Shown here one piece after another: positions 43,553 to 52,488 of a stretch of 64,000 bases of DNA (position 1 is the first letter of the stretch; each line of letters opens with the position of its first letter). Both the position numbers and the translations under genes were made by a program. The DNA is from an uncultured SAR86 cluster bacterium (GTDB lineage: Bacteria; Pseudomonadota; Gammaproteobacteria; Magnimaribacterales; Magnimaribacteraceae), in assembly GCA_902604855.1 (NCBI GenBank), contig CACLAF010000001.1, forward strand, positions 62,001 through 126,000. The letters are read 5' to 3'. A model generated the notes under the pieces. That model saw only the letters and a program-made list of their open reading frames with translations, searched no databases and was not told the origin of the DNA.

Positions 43553-44938
43553 TTAGCCCTTAAATTCCGAGACTAAAGTGGATACAGTTTCCTTAGCATC
43601 TCCAAACAACATTCTTGTATTAGATTTAAAGAATAAAGGGTTTTGAATACCTGCAAATCCTGATGCCATTGATCTTTTAGAAACAAAGACTGTTTTAGCA
43701 TTATCCACTTCAATAATAGGCATGCCATAGATAGGGCTACCCTCATTATCTTTGGCATCAGGATTAACCACATCATTCGCCCCAATTACAATACAAACAT
43801 CAACAGTTTCCATTACAGGATTAACATCATCAGGTTCAACAAGAACATCGTAAGAAACATTTGCCTCAGCAAGCAATACATTCATGTGTCCAGGCATTCT
43901 TCCTGCTACTGGATGAATTGCATACTTAACTTCTGCCCCATTATCCTCTAACAACTCTCCCAATTCCCTCACGGCATGTTGTGCTTGAGCAACTGCCATT
44001 CCGTAACCAGGTACTATTAAAACAGATGAAGCAGCTTCTAGTATTAGATAAGCATCCTCTGCAGAAATAGGTTTGACTTCACCTTGTTCTTGAGTTGACT
44101 CAGCAGCAGCATCGGGAGCAGCTCCAAAACCGCTAAATAGAACATTTGCTAATGATCTATTCATTGCCTTACACATTATATTTGTAAGTATCAGTCCGCT
44201 TGCTCCAACCAGAGCACCTGCCACAATCAGTACATTATTAAGAATGACAAAACCTGCAGCACAAGCTGCTAAACCTGAAAAGCTATTGAGCAAGGCAATT
44301 ACAACCGGCATATCAGCTCCGCCAATTGGTATTACGAACAATATACCAAGTATGAAGGCAAGAACTATTAGCAAGATCAGTGTTCCTTCGGACGAAATGA
44401 AACCTTGAATGAAAAGCATATTTATTCCAACAAGCAAAATGGCTAACAATAAAATTCCATTTACAAATTGTTGTCCTTTATAAAGATATGGCTTCCCTGA
44501 AATTACTTCAGATAACTTTCCATATGCAATAATGCTGCCACTAAAAGTTAGACCGCCTATTAAAACTGTCAAAAATATAGCTCCTAAAAAAGCAGGATTA
44601 TCGAAAGTCCCAGAAACATATTCAGCAGAACCAACTAGAAGACTAGCAACGCCGCCAAATCCATTAAAAATTGCAACCATTTCGGGCATTGAGGTCATTT
44701 TTACCTTGGTAGCTGCGAAATACCCAACTATGCTTCCAGCAATTAGTGCTCCAGCTATGTATCTATAATCGATAATATTCTGATCGAGTAGGGTTATAAG
44801 TACTGCCAAAAGCATACCTGAAGAAGATAGTAAATTTCCTCTTCTTGCAGTATCGGGAGATCCCAACATCTTGAGTCCAACAATGAACAAAATTGAAGAA
44901 GCTATGTAAAATAAATTAACTAGTATTGCAGTATCCAT
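43553..44938 (-). CDS. pntB: NAD(P) transhydrogenase subunit beta
   Basis: Membrane and NADP-binding subunit of the proton-translocating transhydrogenase, 461 residues. About eight or nine hydrophobic helices fill residues 5-265; the NADP domain then follows with SVLIVPGYGMAVAQAQHAV, HPVAGRMPGHMNVLLAEA, CIVIGANDVVNP and VFVSKRSMASGFAG. It couples hydride transfer from NADH to NADP+ with proton entry, supplying NADPH. One base separates it from the small subunit gene. Confidence 0.96.
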   Translation of the reverse strand: MDTAILVNLFYIASSILFIVGLKMLGSPDTARRGNLLSSSGMLLAVLITLLDQNIIDYRYIAGALIAGSIVGYFAATKVKMTSMPEMVAIFNGFGGVASLLVGSAEYVSGTFDNPAFLGAIFLTVLIGGLTFSGSIIAYGKLSEVISGKPYLYKGQQFVNGILLLAILLVGINMLFIQGFISSEGTLILLIVLAFILGILFVIPIGGADMPVVIALLNSFSGLAACAAGFVILNNVLIVAGALVGASGLILTNIMCKAMNRSLANVLFSGFGAAPDAAAESTQEQGEVKPISAEDAYLILEAASSVLIVPGYGMAVAQAQHAVRELGELLEDNGAEVKYAIHPVAGRMPGHMNVLLAEANVSYDVLVEPDDVNPVMETVDVCIVIGANDVVNPDAKDNEGSPIYGMPIIEVDNAKTVFVSKRSMASGFAGIQNPLFFKSNTRMLFGDAKETVSTLVSEFKG

Positions 44939-44939
44939 T

Positions 44940-45218
44940 TTATTTCTTTTTAAACATTCCGAGCATTCTGTTTGTTACAAGATAACCACCTACAACGTTG
45001 ATTGATGCAAAAAAAACTGCAGCAGTTCCAAGGATAATAGTAACAATCTCCGAAGATCCTGAAGACAAGATTGCACCCACCAAAGTTATCCCAGAAATAG
45101 CATTAGCACCTGACATCAAAGGTGTGTGCAAAGTAGAGGGTACTTTTGTAATCAGTTCAACGCCTAAAAAGATTGATAGAACTAATACAAATATCAAAAG
45201 TATGATTTGTGTTTCCAT
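44940..45218 (-). CDS. pntAB: NAD(P) transhydrogenase subunit alpha, membrane part
   Basis: A 92-residue protein with three or four hydrophobic helices (ILLIFVLVLSIFLGVELI at the start, VFFASINVVGGYLVTNRML near the end) corresponding to the C-terminal membrane domain of one-piece PntA. VPSTLHTPLMSGANAISGI is the conserved loop. The split alpha subunit (two genes) is common outside enterobacteria. Confidence 0.95.
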   Translation of the reverse strand: METQIILLIFVLVLSIFLGVELITKVPSTLHTPLMSGANAISGITLVGAILSSGSSEIVTIILGTAAVFFASINVVGGYLVTNRMLGMFKKK

Positions 45219-45227
45219 ATTTAACTA

Positions 45228-46346
45228 TTATTTTACTGATTCGTTAACAATACTACCTTGATGAGTAATTACACATCCTTTGAGTATTTCGTCTTCTAAA
45301 TCAAAATTTATATTTTTATTTTCTTTATCCCAAAATTCATCAATCATATTGAATAAATTAGAACCAAACACTTGTGAGGCATCCCTCGCAACTTCTCCTG
45401 GTAAGTTGGACATTCCAATAATTGTCACTCCATTATGGAAAACGTATTCATCATTCTTGGACCCTTCAACATTACCACCTGTAGATACGGCCATATCCAC
45501 AATTACACTACCAGGCTGCATTGCTTCAACCATATCTTGAGTTATTATCCTAGGAGCTTGTCGACCGAATACTTGCGCTGTAGTTATTATTACATCGGAT
45601 TGAGAACAGATTTTTTTCATACCATCTTGCTGCATCTTAATTTGTTCAGGAGTTAATTCTTTAGCATAGCCTTGATCTGTTTCCCCTGTATCACCAATAT
45701 CAATTTTTACAAATTTTCCTCCCAAAGATTTAACCTGCTCTTCCACAACAGGCCTGGTATCAAATGCCTCTACTCTCGCCCCAAGCCTCTTAGCTGTAGC
45801 TATAGCTTGTAATCCAGCAACTCCTACACCGACTACAAATACTCTGGCAGGAGCGATTGTTCCCGCTGCAGTCATCATCATTGGGAAAGACTTAGAAAGT
45901 GTTCTTGAGGCTTCTATTACAGCTGCATATCCTGCCAAATTTGCTTGGGAACTCAGTGCATCCATCTTTTGTGCTCTTGTTATTCTTGGAACAAGCTCCA
46001 TGCTTATGGAGCTAACATTAGCTGAAGCCAAATCAGATACAATTTGTCTTTCATTAAATGGGTCCAAAAAACTAATGTATATGGAATCTTTTTTTAGAAA
46101 TTTAATCTCGTCATGATTAGGTTTATTTATTTTACAAACCACATCGGCTGATCCAAAACCTTCTGTTTTTTCATTACAGATAGTTGCACCTGCTTCAACA
46201 TAAAGTTCATCGGAAACAAATACTTTTTCTCCTAGACCAGATTCAATCAAAACCTCAATGCCCAAATCAGTAAACTTCTTGGCCACTTCAGGTAAAATAG
46301 TGGCACGTATCTCGTGATCCTCTTCTTTAGGAAAAAATATTTGCAT
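45228..46346 (-). CDS. pntAA: NAD(P) transhydrogenase subunit alpha, NAD-binding part
   Basis: A 372-residue cytoplasmic subunit related to alanine dehydrogenase. VFVVGVGVAGLQAIATAKRLGARVEAFDTRP (glycine-rich core GVGVAGLQA) is the NAD-binding fold; SSQANLAGYAAVIEA, TTAQVFGRQAPRIIT and SVIVDMAVSTGGNVEGS are family elements, including the mobile-loop region. It is the first gene of the three-gene operon and is divergent from ubiG across a 53-base gap that must hold both promoters. Confidence 0.96.
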   Translation of the reverse strand: MQIFFPKEEDHEIRATILPEVAKKFTDLGIEVLIESGLGEKVFVSDELYVEAGATICNEKTEGFGSADVVCKINKPNHDEIKFLKKDSIYISFLDPFNERQIVSDLASANVSSISMELVPRITRAQKMDALSSQANLAGYAAVIEASRTLSKSFPMMMTAAGTIAPARVFVVGVGVAGLQAIATAKRLGARVEAFDTRPVVEEQVKSLGGKFVKIDIGDTGETDQGYAKELTPEQIKMQQDGMKKICSQSDVIITTAQVFGRQAPRIITQDMVEAMQPGSVIVDMAVSTGGNVEGSKNDEYVFHNGVTIIGMSNLPGEVARDASQVFGSNLFNMIDEFWDKENKNINFDLEDEILKGCVITHQGSIVNESVK

Positions 46347-46399
46347 AATTATTTTTGAATTGGAATTTTCGGAGAACAGTTTAATGAAAAAAGTTAACT

Positions 46400-47110
46400 A
46401 TGAACATAAAAAATTTAGATCATGATGAAGTAAATAAATTTGATGAACTCGCTACAAAATGGTGGGACAAGGATGGTGAATTTAGGCCACTTCATCAAAT
46501 TAATCCTTTAAGAGTTGATTTTATTGAAGAGAGATCTTCTGTGGAAGGAAAGAAGGTGCTGGACGTAGGTTGTGGTGGTGGAATTCTTGCTGAAGCTCTC
46601 AACGAATTGGGCGCTAAAGTTACTGGTATAGATGCTTCAGAAAGTACTATTGGTGTTGCAAAATCTCACTCTAGATCTATAGGAAGCGATGTTATTTATA
46701 TACAAAATACAATTGAGGAATTTATATCCTCATATCCAGACGAAAAATTTGATGTAATTACTTGTTTAGAGATGCTTGAACATGTCCCTTCACCTAATGA
46801 AATTATCAAGAGCTGCTCTAATCTCTTGAAAGATGATGGAAACATATTTTTTTCTACAATAAATAGAAACCCTAGATCCTACCTTTTTGCTGTCATAGGA
46901 GCGGAATATATATTAAACCTTCTTCCGAAAGGCACACATGATTACGAAAAATTTATAAAACCTTCCGAGTTAGCAAAATGGATTAGAGATGCAGGCTTAA
47001 ATTCCAAAGAAACAATAGGATTAAGTTATAACCCCATAACTGGTAACTATTGGCTTGGTAAAGATATCCAAGTTAACTATATGGTCCATGCAAAAAAGGA
47101 AAACATTTGA
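46400..47110 (+). CDS. ubiG: Ubiquinone biosynthesis O-methyltransferase
   Basis: Performs both O-methylations in ubiquinone synthesis using SAM. 236 residues; the SAM motif LDVGCGGGILAEALNELGA (54-72), VTGIDASE, DVITCLEMLEHV and FFSTINRNPRSYLFAV are UbiG hallmarks. DELATKWWDKDGEFRPLHQINPLR is the conserved N-terminus. It overlaps the next gene by four bases (TTGA), and ubiG-phosphatase-yciK is a conserved Pseudomonas-like trio. Confidence 0.96.
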   Translation: MNIKNLDHDEVNKFDELATKWWDKDGEFRPLHQINPLRVDFIEERSSVEGKKVLDVGCGGGILAEALNELGAKVTGIDASESTIGVAKSHSRSIGSDVIYIQNTIEEFISSYPDEKFDVITCLEMLEHVPSPNEIIKSCSNLLKDDGNIFFSTINRNPRSYLFAVIGAEYILNLLPKGTHDYEKFIKPSELAKWIRDAGLNSKETIGLSYNPITGNYWLGKDIQVNYMVHAKKENI

Positions 47111-47763
47111 AAATTGAACTCTTCGCATTCGACTTAGATGGCACTCTTCTTGATACCGCACCTGATTTTCTTTATGCAGTAAATTTACTCAGAAAAAAGT
47201 ATAAATTTGGTGAAGCAAATTATGAGCAAGTACGCTCAAGGGTTTCGCAAGGAGCGGCAAGTCTTGCTGCATATGCACTCAACCTAGAAGGCGAGTCGAA
47301 TCAAATAATTGAACCTTATAGGCAAGAGTTACTGGATATATACGAAGAATGCTGCCTTACAAATACCAAAATGTTTGATGGGGTGGAAGAAGTACTAAAT
47401 GAACTAAATGAAAAAAAAATTAAGTGGGGAATTATTACTAATAAACCAAGAAGATTTGCAGAAGGTATTGTTCAAAACAAATTAGGTAAGTTAAAACCTC
47501 CTTTTTTGATATGCCCAGATGATGTAGGTACCCGAAAGCCTGAACCAGATGGACTTCTTCATGCTTTGACATTATCAGTCTCAAAACCAGAAAATAGTAT
47601 TTACATTGGTGACCATCAAATAGACATAAAAGCAGGTGAAAGAGCTAATATGCTTACCGGTGCAGCAGCTTATGGATATATTCCTCTCAATGAAAGTGTT
47701 AAAAAATGGAAAGCAGATTATGTATTCGATGAAGCGAATGAAATAATTGCATTAGTCGAATAA
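47107..47763 (+). CDS. mupP: HAD phosphatase: probable N-acetylmuramic acid 6-phosphate phosphatase (MupP) or phosphoglycolate phosphatase
   Basis: A 218-residue HAD-IA enzyme: FAFDLDGTLLDTAPDF (6-21) has the nucleophile and acid-base Asp pair, ITNKPRRFAEG the Thr, DVGTRKPEPDGLLHAL the Lys and IYIGDHQIDIKAG the distal acids. General annotation would be Gph. In Pseudomonas the gene in this position, between ubiG and a yciK-like SDR gene, is mupP, which dephosphorylates MurNAc-6-P in peptidoglycan recycling toward UDP-MurNAc. Synteny favours MupP; sequence alone does not decide. Start is TTG, overlapping the ubiG stop. Confidence 0.75.
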   Translation: MKIELFAFDLDGTLLDTAPDFLYAVNLLRKKYKFGEANYEQVRSRVSQGAASLAAYALNLEGESNQIIEPYRQELLDIYEECCLTNTKMFDGVEEVLNELNEKKIKWGIITNKPRRFAEGIVQNKLGKLKPPFLICPDDVGTRKPEPDGLLHALTLSVSKPENSIYIGDHQIDIKAGERANMLTGAAAYGYIPLNESVKKWKADYVFDEANEIIALVE

Positions 47764-47768
47764 TAAAA

Positions 47769-48521
47769 ATGGAATTCGAAAAAATAAAGTATCCTTCAAA
47801 TCTTTTAAAGGATAAGACAATCGTTATCTCTGGAGCAGGTTCAGGTATAGGCAGACAAATAGCTAGGAGTTATGCAGAGTTTGGTGCAGATTTAATTCTT
47901 CTAAGTAAAAGTATTGAAAAGCTAGAATCCATTTATGAAGAAATAAATCAAATAACTTCTAGTAGTGTGATCATCCAGCCTATAGATTTTAAAACTGCTG
48001 ATGAAAAAAACTATCATGAAATTGTTGGAGCAATAAAAGAGGAATATTCTCAAATCGATGGACTGGTTAATAATGCAGGGATACTCGGTGAAAAAAAACC
48101 TCTTGAGCAATATAGTTACTCGGTCTGGAAAGATGTATTAAAAGTAAACCTCGATGCAAGTTTTTTGTTAACAAAAAATTTGATTCCTCTTTTGAAAGAA
48201 TCTGTCAGTAGCTCGATAATTTTCACGTCATCTGGAGTTGGAAGAATAGGAAGAGCTTACTGGGGAGCTTACTCGATAAGTAAATTTGCAACTGAGGCAA
48301 TGATGCAAATCTTATTTGATGAACTCCAGAATACCTCATCAATCAGAGTTAACTGTATAAATCCTGGAGCAGTCAAAACTAAAATGAGAGAGTCGGCATT
48401 CCCAGCAGAGAATCCGGAGTCTAATCCATCGGCTTCTGAGATTATGAATCCTTATTTATATTTGATGAGTGATTTGAGTAAAGATATTAATGGTCAATCA
48501 ATTGACGCTCAAGGGCACTAA
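47769..48521 (+). CDS. yciK: YciK-family short-chain oxidoreductase
   Basis: A 250-residue classical SDR. VISGAGSGIGRQIARSYAEFGADLILL (20-46, motif GAGSGIG), LVNNAGILGEKKPL, SSGVGRIGRAYWGAYSISKFATEAM with the catalytic Tyr and Lys (YSISK), and CINPGAVKTKMR. YciK substrates are not established; the gene travels with ubiG and the HAD phosphatase in many gammaproteobacteria. Its last 35 bases overlap the 3' end of convergent rluB. QSIDAQGH at the end is slightly shorter than in E. coli YciK. Confidence 0.88.
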   Translation: MEFEKIKYPSNLLKDKTIVISGAGSGIGRQIARSYAEFGADLILLSKSIEKLESIYEEINQITSSSVIIQPIDFKTADEKNYHEIVGAIKEEYSQIDGLVNNAGILGEKKPLEQYSYSVWKDVLKVNLDASFLLTKNLIPLLKESVSSSIIFTSSGVGRIGRAYWGAYSISKFATEAMMQILFDELQNTSSIRVNCINPGAVKTKMRESAFPAENPESNPSASEIMNPYLYLMSDLSKDINGQSIDAQGH

Positions 48522-49224
48522 TCTCACTTTTTGTAAGTTCCTTAAAAGCGCCTTGTTTTAGTGTCGCAGGTAAAAATAGGTTGCCATAGCGAACTCTTTT
48601 GAGGCGCGAAATTTCTAAACCTTGACTCTCCCATAGCCTTCTTACTTCTCTAGAACGACCCTCCATGATAACCATTGCAAACCACTGATTTGTATTTCCT
48701 TTCCTTCCTCCCTGAACATCTGAAAATTTTGCGAAACCGTCTTCTAATTTGACTCCATTAATAAGATTATTCACTATTTTTTCACTCACATGACCATGTA
48801 CTCTAGCAACATATTCTCTCTCGATGTTAGAGGAAGGATGCATTAAATTGTTTGCAAAAGACCCATCATTACTGAATAAAATTAATCCAGAAGTATTAAT
48901 ATCCAACCTACCGACAGAAACCCATCTGCCTGATTGCAATTTAGGAAGAGAATCGAAAATAGTTTTCTTGTGGTCAGGATCATTACGAGAGGATATTTCT
49001 CCTACCTTCTTGTTATACATTAGAACCCTTCTCTTAGTAGGATCTTTCTTAAGAAGCTTTATCGATCTTCCTTCGATCTCAAATGTATCTTTTTCGGATA
49101 CTAGCTGACCAATAACGGCCAGCCGACCATTAACCGAAACCTTTTTTTGCCTTATTAGTGATTCTATCCCTCTCCTAGATCCAATACCATGATCTGCGAG
49201 GATCTTATGGATCCTGGTCTTCAA
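48487..49224 (-). CDS. rluB: 23S rRNA pseudouridine(2605) synthase
   Basis: A 245-residue RsuA/RluB-family enzyme. An S4 domain begins the protein (RIHKILADHGIGSRRGIESLIRQKKVSVNG), and the catalytic Asp lies in VGRLDINTSGLILFSNDG; REYVARVHG and RSREVRRLWESQGLEISRLKRVRYG follow. It completes the conserved scpA-scpB-rluB order. No long C-terminal extension is present, unlike E. coli RluB. Convergent 35-base overlap with yciK. Confidence 0.93.
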   Translation of the reverse strand: MKTRIHKILADHGIGSRRGIESLIRQKKVSVNGRLAVIGQLVSEKDTFEIEGRSIKLLKKDPTKRRVLMYNKKVGEISSRNDPDHKKTIFDSLPKLQSGRWVSVGRLDINTSGLILFSNDGSFANNLMHPSSNIEREYVARVHGHVSEKIVNNLINGVKLEDGFAKFSDVQGGRKGNTNQWFAMVIMEGRSREVRRLWESQGLEISRLKRVRYGNLFLPATLKQGAFKELTKSEISALERQLIDH

Positions 49225-49227
49225 TGT

Positions 49228-49818
49228 TTAATTTAAAGATTGAGGGCTGTCAATAGACACATCAGGTTCATCTATTGGCAGTTCGTGTTCGATTGATGTT
49301 AGGTCAGGCAAAGAAGGGAGTTCGGGAAGCTCTCTAAGATGTTGTAATCCAAAATAATCTAGAAATTCTTTGGTAGTAGAATATAAAGAAGGTCTGCCAG
49401 GCACATCTCTTTGGCCAACGATCTTTACCCAGCCTCTTTCCATCAGCCCTCTTATTAATTGAGTCCCAACAGATACTCCTCTTATTTCCTCTATTTCTCC
49501 CCTTGTTATAGGCTGCTTATATGCAATAAGGGATAGAGTCTCCAAGGTAGCCTTAGAAAATTTCTGTGGTTTTTCTTCCCAAAGTCTTGCAATATATTGA
49601 GATAAAGACTGTTTTACCTGCAAACGATATCCGCTAGCTATCTTCTTCAATTCAATACCTCGAGTTATGCAGTCCTGGTCAATTTGATTCAAGGCATTTC
49701 TAATCTCGTCTTTAGAAGGCTTAGGATCCTCAAAAACTTTAATGATATCGTCAATACTTATTGGTCTTGAAGCTGATAAAAGCAATGCTTCAAGTATTTC
49801 ACTTAGTTTCCTCTCCAT
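49228..49818 (-). CDS. scpB: Chromosome segregation and condensation protein ScpB
   Basis: A 196-residue kite protein with two winged-helix domains: LSEILEALLLSASRPISIDDIIKVF at the start, and ATLETLSLIAYKQPITRGEIEEIRGVSVGTQLIRGLMERGWVKIVGQRDVPGRPSLY in the second domain (motif KQPITRGEIEEIRG). It binds ScpA within the SMC complex. It shares one base with scpA upstream and is three bases from rluB. Confidence 0.95.
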   Translation of the reverse strand: MERKLSEILEALLLSASRPISIDDIIKVFEDPKPSKDEIRNALNQIDQDCITRGIELKKIASGYRLQVKQSLSQYIARLWEEKPQKFSKATLETLSLIAYKQPITRGEIEEIRGVSVGTQLIRGLMERGWVKIVGQRDVPGRPSLYSTTKEFLDYFGLQHLRELPELPSLPDLTSIEHELPIDEPDVSIDSPQSLN

Positions 49819-50657
49819 TAATGTACCTCTTCAATTCCTTTAATGTATATAGGACCAAACTCCTCTGATTGCACAATCTCAATTAATGAGTCTTTTAGAA
49901 GTTCTAAAATTGCTAAGAATGTTACCACAACGCCTATCTTGCCCTCTTTAGAATTGAACAAGGAAGTGAATTCTATGAAAGATTCAGTTCTCATTCTTTC
50001 TAATATTTGGGTCATTCTTTCTCTAGTTGAGAGTTCCTCGAAATTTATTAAATGAGCTTGAGATTGTTCGACTCTTCTCAAAACTTCAACAAGTGCAATC
50101 GTTAAATCTTCGAGAGGTACATCTATGAGAGGTGCTTTAGTAGTAAATTCTGGTAGTTTTGCATTAGCTGCGAAAATTTCTCTGTCTATTCTAGGAATTT
50201 TATCTATTCGTTCTGCAGCCTCTTTGTACCTTTGATATTCTTGAAGTCGTTTAATTAATTCAACTCTTGGATCCTCTTCTTCGGTTTGCTCTATAGGCCT
50301 TGGCAGCAACATTCTAGATTTTAATTCAGCCAAATAAGCAGCCATTACTAGGTAATCTCCTGCCAATTCAACCTGCATTGCATCCATCAATTCTATGTAA
50401 GATGTATATTGTTCAGTTATCTTAGCTACGTTTATATCTAAAATATCCAGGTTCTGTTTCTTTATGAGATATAAGAGAAAATCAAGAGGGCCTGCAAAGC
50501 TGTCTAAAAGAATCTCTAGGGCATTGGGGGGGACATATAAATCTTCAGGGAGGCTAGTTTCTTTGCCTTTTACAGTCGCTAAGAAGAGTTCCTCTTGACG
50601 AGGATGAGCTTGTTTTTCCTCTTTTTTTTGAGGATTTAAGGCCTTTGTATCAACCAT
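49818..50657 (-). CDS. scpA: Chromosome segregation and condensation protein ScpA
   Basis: Kleisin of the SMC-ScpAB complex, about 279 residues. LDSFAGPLDFLLYLIKKQNLDILDI is the N-terminal SMC-binding part and LVMAAYLAELKSRMLLP the family signature; TFLAILELLKDSLIEIVQSEEFGPIYI is the C-terminal winged helix. A 45-residue charged N-terminal extension precedes the domain. ATG at 50657 is preferred to an upstream TTG at 50666, which lies inside the palindrome at 50663-50680. Confidence 0.94.
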   Translation of the reverse strand: MVDTKALNPQKKEEKQAHPRQEELFLATVKGKETSLPEDLYVPPNALEILLDSFAGPLDFLLYLIKKQNLDILDINVAKITEQYTSYIELMDAMQVELAGDYLVMAAYLAELKSRMLLPRPIEQTEEEDPRVELIKRLQEYQRYKEAAERIDKIPRIDREIFAANAKLPEFTTKAPLIDVPLEDLTIALVEVLRRVEQSQAHLINFEELSTRERMTQILERMRTESFIEFTSLFNSKEGKIGVVVTFLAILELLKDSLIEIVQSEEFGPIYIKGIEEVH

Positions 50658-50662
50658 TTTTT

Positions 50663-50692
50663 CCAATACTTGTGTATTGGTCCTATATTATA
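50663..50692 (-). promoter_or_regulatory. scpA promoter with palindrome at the start site
   Basis: The minus strand has a perfect -10, TATAAT (50687-50692), with a weak TTCCTC 17 bases ahead. Six bases after it comes a perfect inverted repeat, CCAATAC, four-base loop, GTATTGG (50663-50680), which would form the 5' end of the mRNA, seven bases before the ATG of scpA. It could be an operator or a stem that holds the ribosome site apart. Confidence 0.5.
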
Positions 50693-50722
50693 GCCACTTA
50701 TCTGCATTTGAGGAAATAAGCC

Positions 50723-52354
50723 TTATTTTAGAAACTTATTAGTAATAGGATACCTTCTGTCTTTTCCAAAACCTCTTGAAGTTATCTTTACTCCTAGTGG
50801 TGCCTGTCGTCTTTTGTATTCACTAAAATCAATTAATCTTATTACTCTATTCAAAATACTACTTTCAATTCCTGACTCTTCTATTTCTTTTTTACTTTTA
50901 TCTTGTTCAACATAAAGCTCTATTATTTTATCTAGAGTGTCATAATCCGGAAGACTATCGCTATCTTGTTGATCTGGTGCAAGTTCGGCACTAGGAGGCC
51001 TCTCAATAATTCTTTCAGGTATAACATTAGAAATTGTATTTCTATATCTAGCGAGTTCATAAACTAAAGTTTTGGGCACATCTTTTAAAACCCCAAAGCC
51101 TCCTGCAGTATCCCCATAGAGAGTAGAATATCCAACAGCTGTTTCACTTTTGTTGCCTGTAGTTAAGACTATTTCCCCGGATTTGTTTGATAAGGCCATC
51201 AAGATGACCCCCCTACACCTTGATTGAAGATTTTCTTCAGTAATATCAGGGTCAAGTCCTTTGAATTCGCATTCAAGGCTGCTTTGAAAAGAATCGTATA
51301 TTTCTCCTATAGGAATAATAGAATGTTTTATGCCTAAGTTTTCTGCTAGCTTATTAGCATCTTCTACACTCATGTCGGAAGTAAACTTGAAAGGCATCAT
51401 AAAGCTTCTTACATTTTCAGATCCAATTGCATCTGCTGCTATGACAGCAGTTAAAGCGGAATCTATGCCTCCAGAAGAACCTATCAATACTCCAGGAAAT
51501 TTATTTTTATTTATATAATCCTTCGCACCTAAAACCAAAGCTCTATAAACCTCTTCAAGCTCTGAATCCTCAGGTATAACTTCGTTTTTATCACTCAATA
51601 TATTCCCATCATGTTGAGATAAAAAACATACTGCTGCTTGATCTTCTTCAAATTTGGCAAGTTGCAACACTTGCTTGCCTTTACCATCCATTGCCATCGA
51701 AGTGCCATCAAATACCAATTCATCCTGTCCTCCTACTTGGTTAGCATAAACAATAGGCATTGAGAATTTGGATGCATGACCTGAAATTAAATTCTTTCTT
51801 TCTTGTATTTTATTTAGATGAAATGGAGAAGCATTGATATTTAAGACTAAGTCAGCTCCTTTCTCATGTAATTGCGTTATTACCTTTTGATGCCATATAT
51901 CTTCACATACAGAAAGGCCTACTCTGAAACCGTTCACTTCAAAGATTCCTGGACTGTCACCTGGTTGAAAATATCTTTTTTCATCAAATACCTCATAATT
52001 TGGTAATTCTTGTTTTTTATATTCGGTGATAATCGAATTACTTCTGAGCACACCGGCACAATTAAAAATTGAATCTCCCTCTTTCTTTGGATAGCCAATT
52101 ACAACGAAACTTTCAGGTCTAAAATTACTAAGCTCATTAATTGCTTCATAAGCTTGATCTAGTAAATCCTCTCTCAAAATAAGATCTTCAGGCGGATAAC
52201 CAGTTATAAACATCTCCGTTAGCAAGAATATATCCGGAGAGGATTCTTTAGAGAGCTTAGAAATAGAGTTTTTTGCCAGTTCTAAGTTTCCAGCTATATC
52301 CCCTACTATGGGATTTTCTTGAATAATGCCTACGCAAATTTTCTTGGATGCCAT
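50723..52354 (-). CDS. nadE: Glutamine-dependent NAD+ synthetase
   Basis: A 543-residue two-domain enzyme. The N-terminal nitrilase-fold amidase (1-250) supplies ammonia from glutamine with its Glu (LLTEMFITGYPPEDL), Lys (KQELPNYEVFDEKRYF) and Cys (VGLSVCEDIW). The C-terminal synthetase has the ATP-pyrophosphatase loop IGSSGGIDSALTAVIA, TTGNKSETAVGYSTLYGDTAGGF and the late KRRQAPLGVKIT. It is divergent from the DAHP synthase gene across 134 bases. Confidence 0.95.
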   Translation of the reverse strand: MASKKICVGIIQENPIVGDIAGNLELAKNSISKLSKESSPDIFLLTEMFITGYPPEDLILREDLLDQAYEAINELSNFRPESFVVIGYPKKEGDSIFNCAGVLRSNSIITEYKKQELPNYEVFDEKRYFQPGDSPGIFEVNGFRVGLSVCEDIWHQKVITQLHEKGADLVLNINASPFHLNKIQERKNLISGHASKFSMPIVYANQVGGQDELVFDGTSMAMDGKGKQVLQLAKFEEDQAAVCFLSQHDGNILSDKNEVIPEDSELEEVYRALVLGAKDYINKNKFPGVLIGSSGGIDSALTAVIAADAIGSENVRSFMMPFKFTSDMSVEDANKLAENLGIKHSIIPIGEIYDSFQSSLECEFKGLDPDITEENLQSRCRGVILMALSNKSGEIVLTTGNKSETAVGYSTLYGDTAGGFGVLKDVPKTLVYELARYRNTISNVIPERIIERPPSAELAPDQQDSDSLPDYDTLDKIIELYVEQDKSKKEIEESGIESSILNRVIRLIDFSEYKRRQAPLGVKITSRGFGKDRRYPITNKFLK

Positions 52355-52447
52355 TTTTTATAAATTTTTAGGTAAATTTTAAATTAATTTAAAGAAGATA
52401 AAGTATTTAATTAGTCTATATCTTAACACTTTCGTGCTTTATTCTGA

Positions 52448-52462
52448 CTACAATATATGTAG
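52448..52462. promoter_or_regulatory. Palindrome upstream of the DAHP synthase gene
   Basis: CTACA, five-base spacer ATATA, TGTAG, 26 bases before the ATG at 52489. It is flanked by ATTCT and AGAAT, extending the symmetry imperfectly. Position suits an operator or promoter for the aromatic pathway gene. It does not resemble the TyrR box (TGTAAA-N6-TTTACA) or the TrpR operator. Confidence 0.35.
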
Positions 52463-52488
52463 AATGCACCTCCGGTTAAATTTTAAAC

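Noticed and set aside
46384-46425. Short frame starting at ATG 46384 before ubiG
   Set aside because: Only 13 codons, overlaps the ubiG start in another frame and has no Shine-Dalgarno sequence; unlikely to be a leader peptide.
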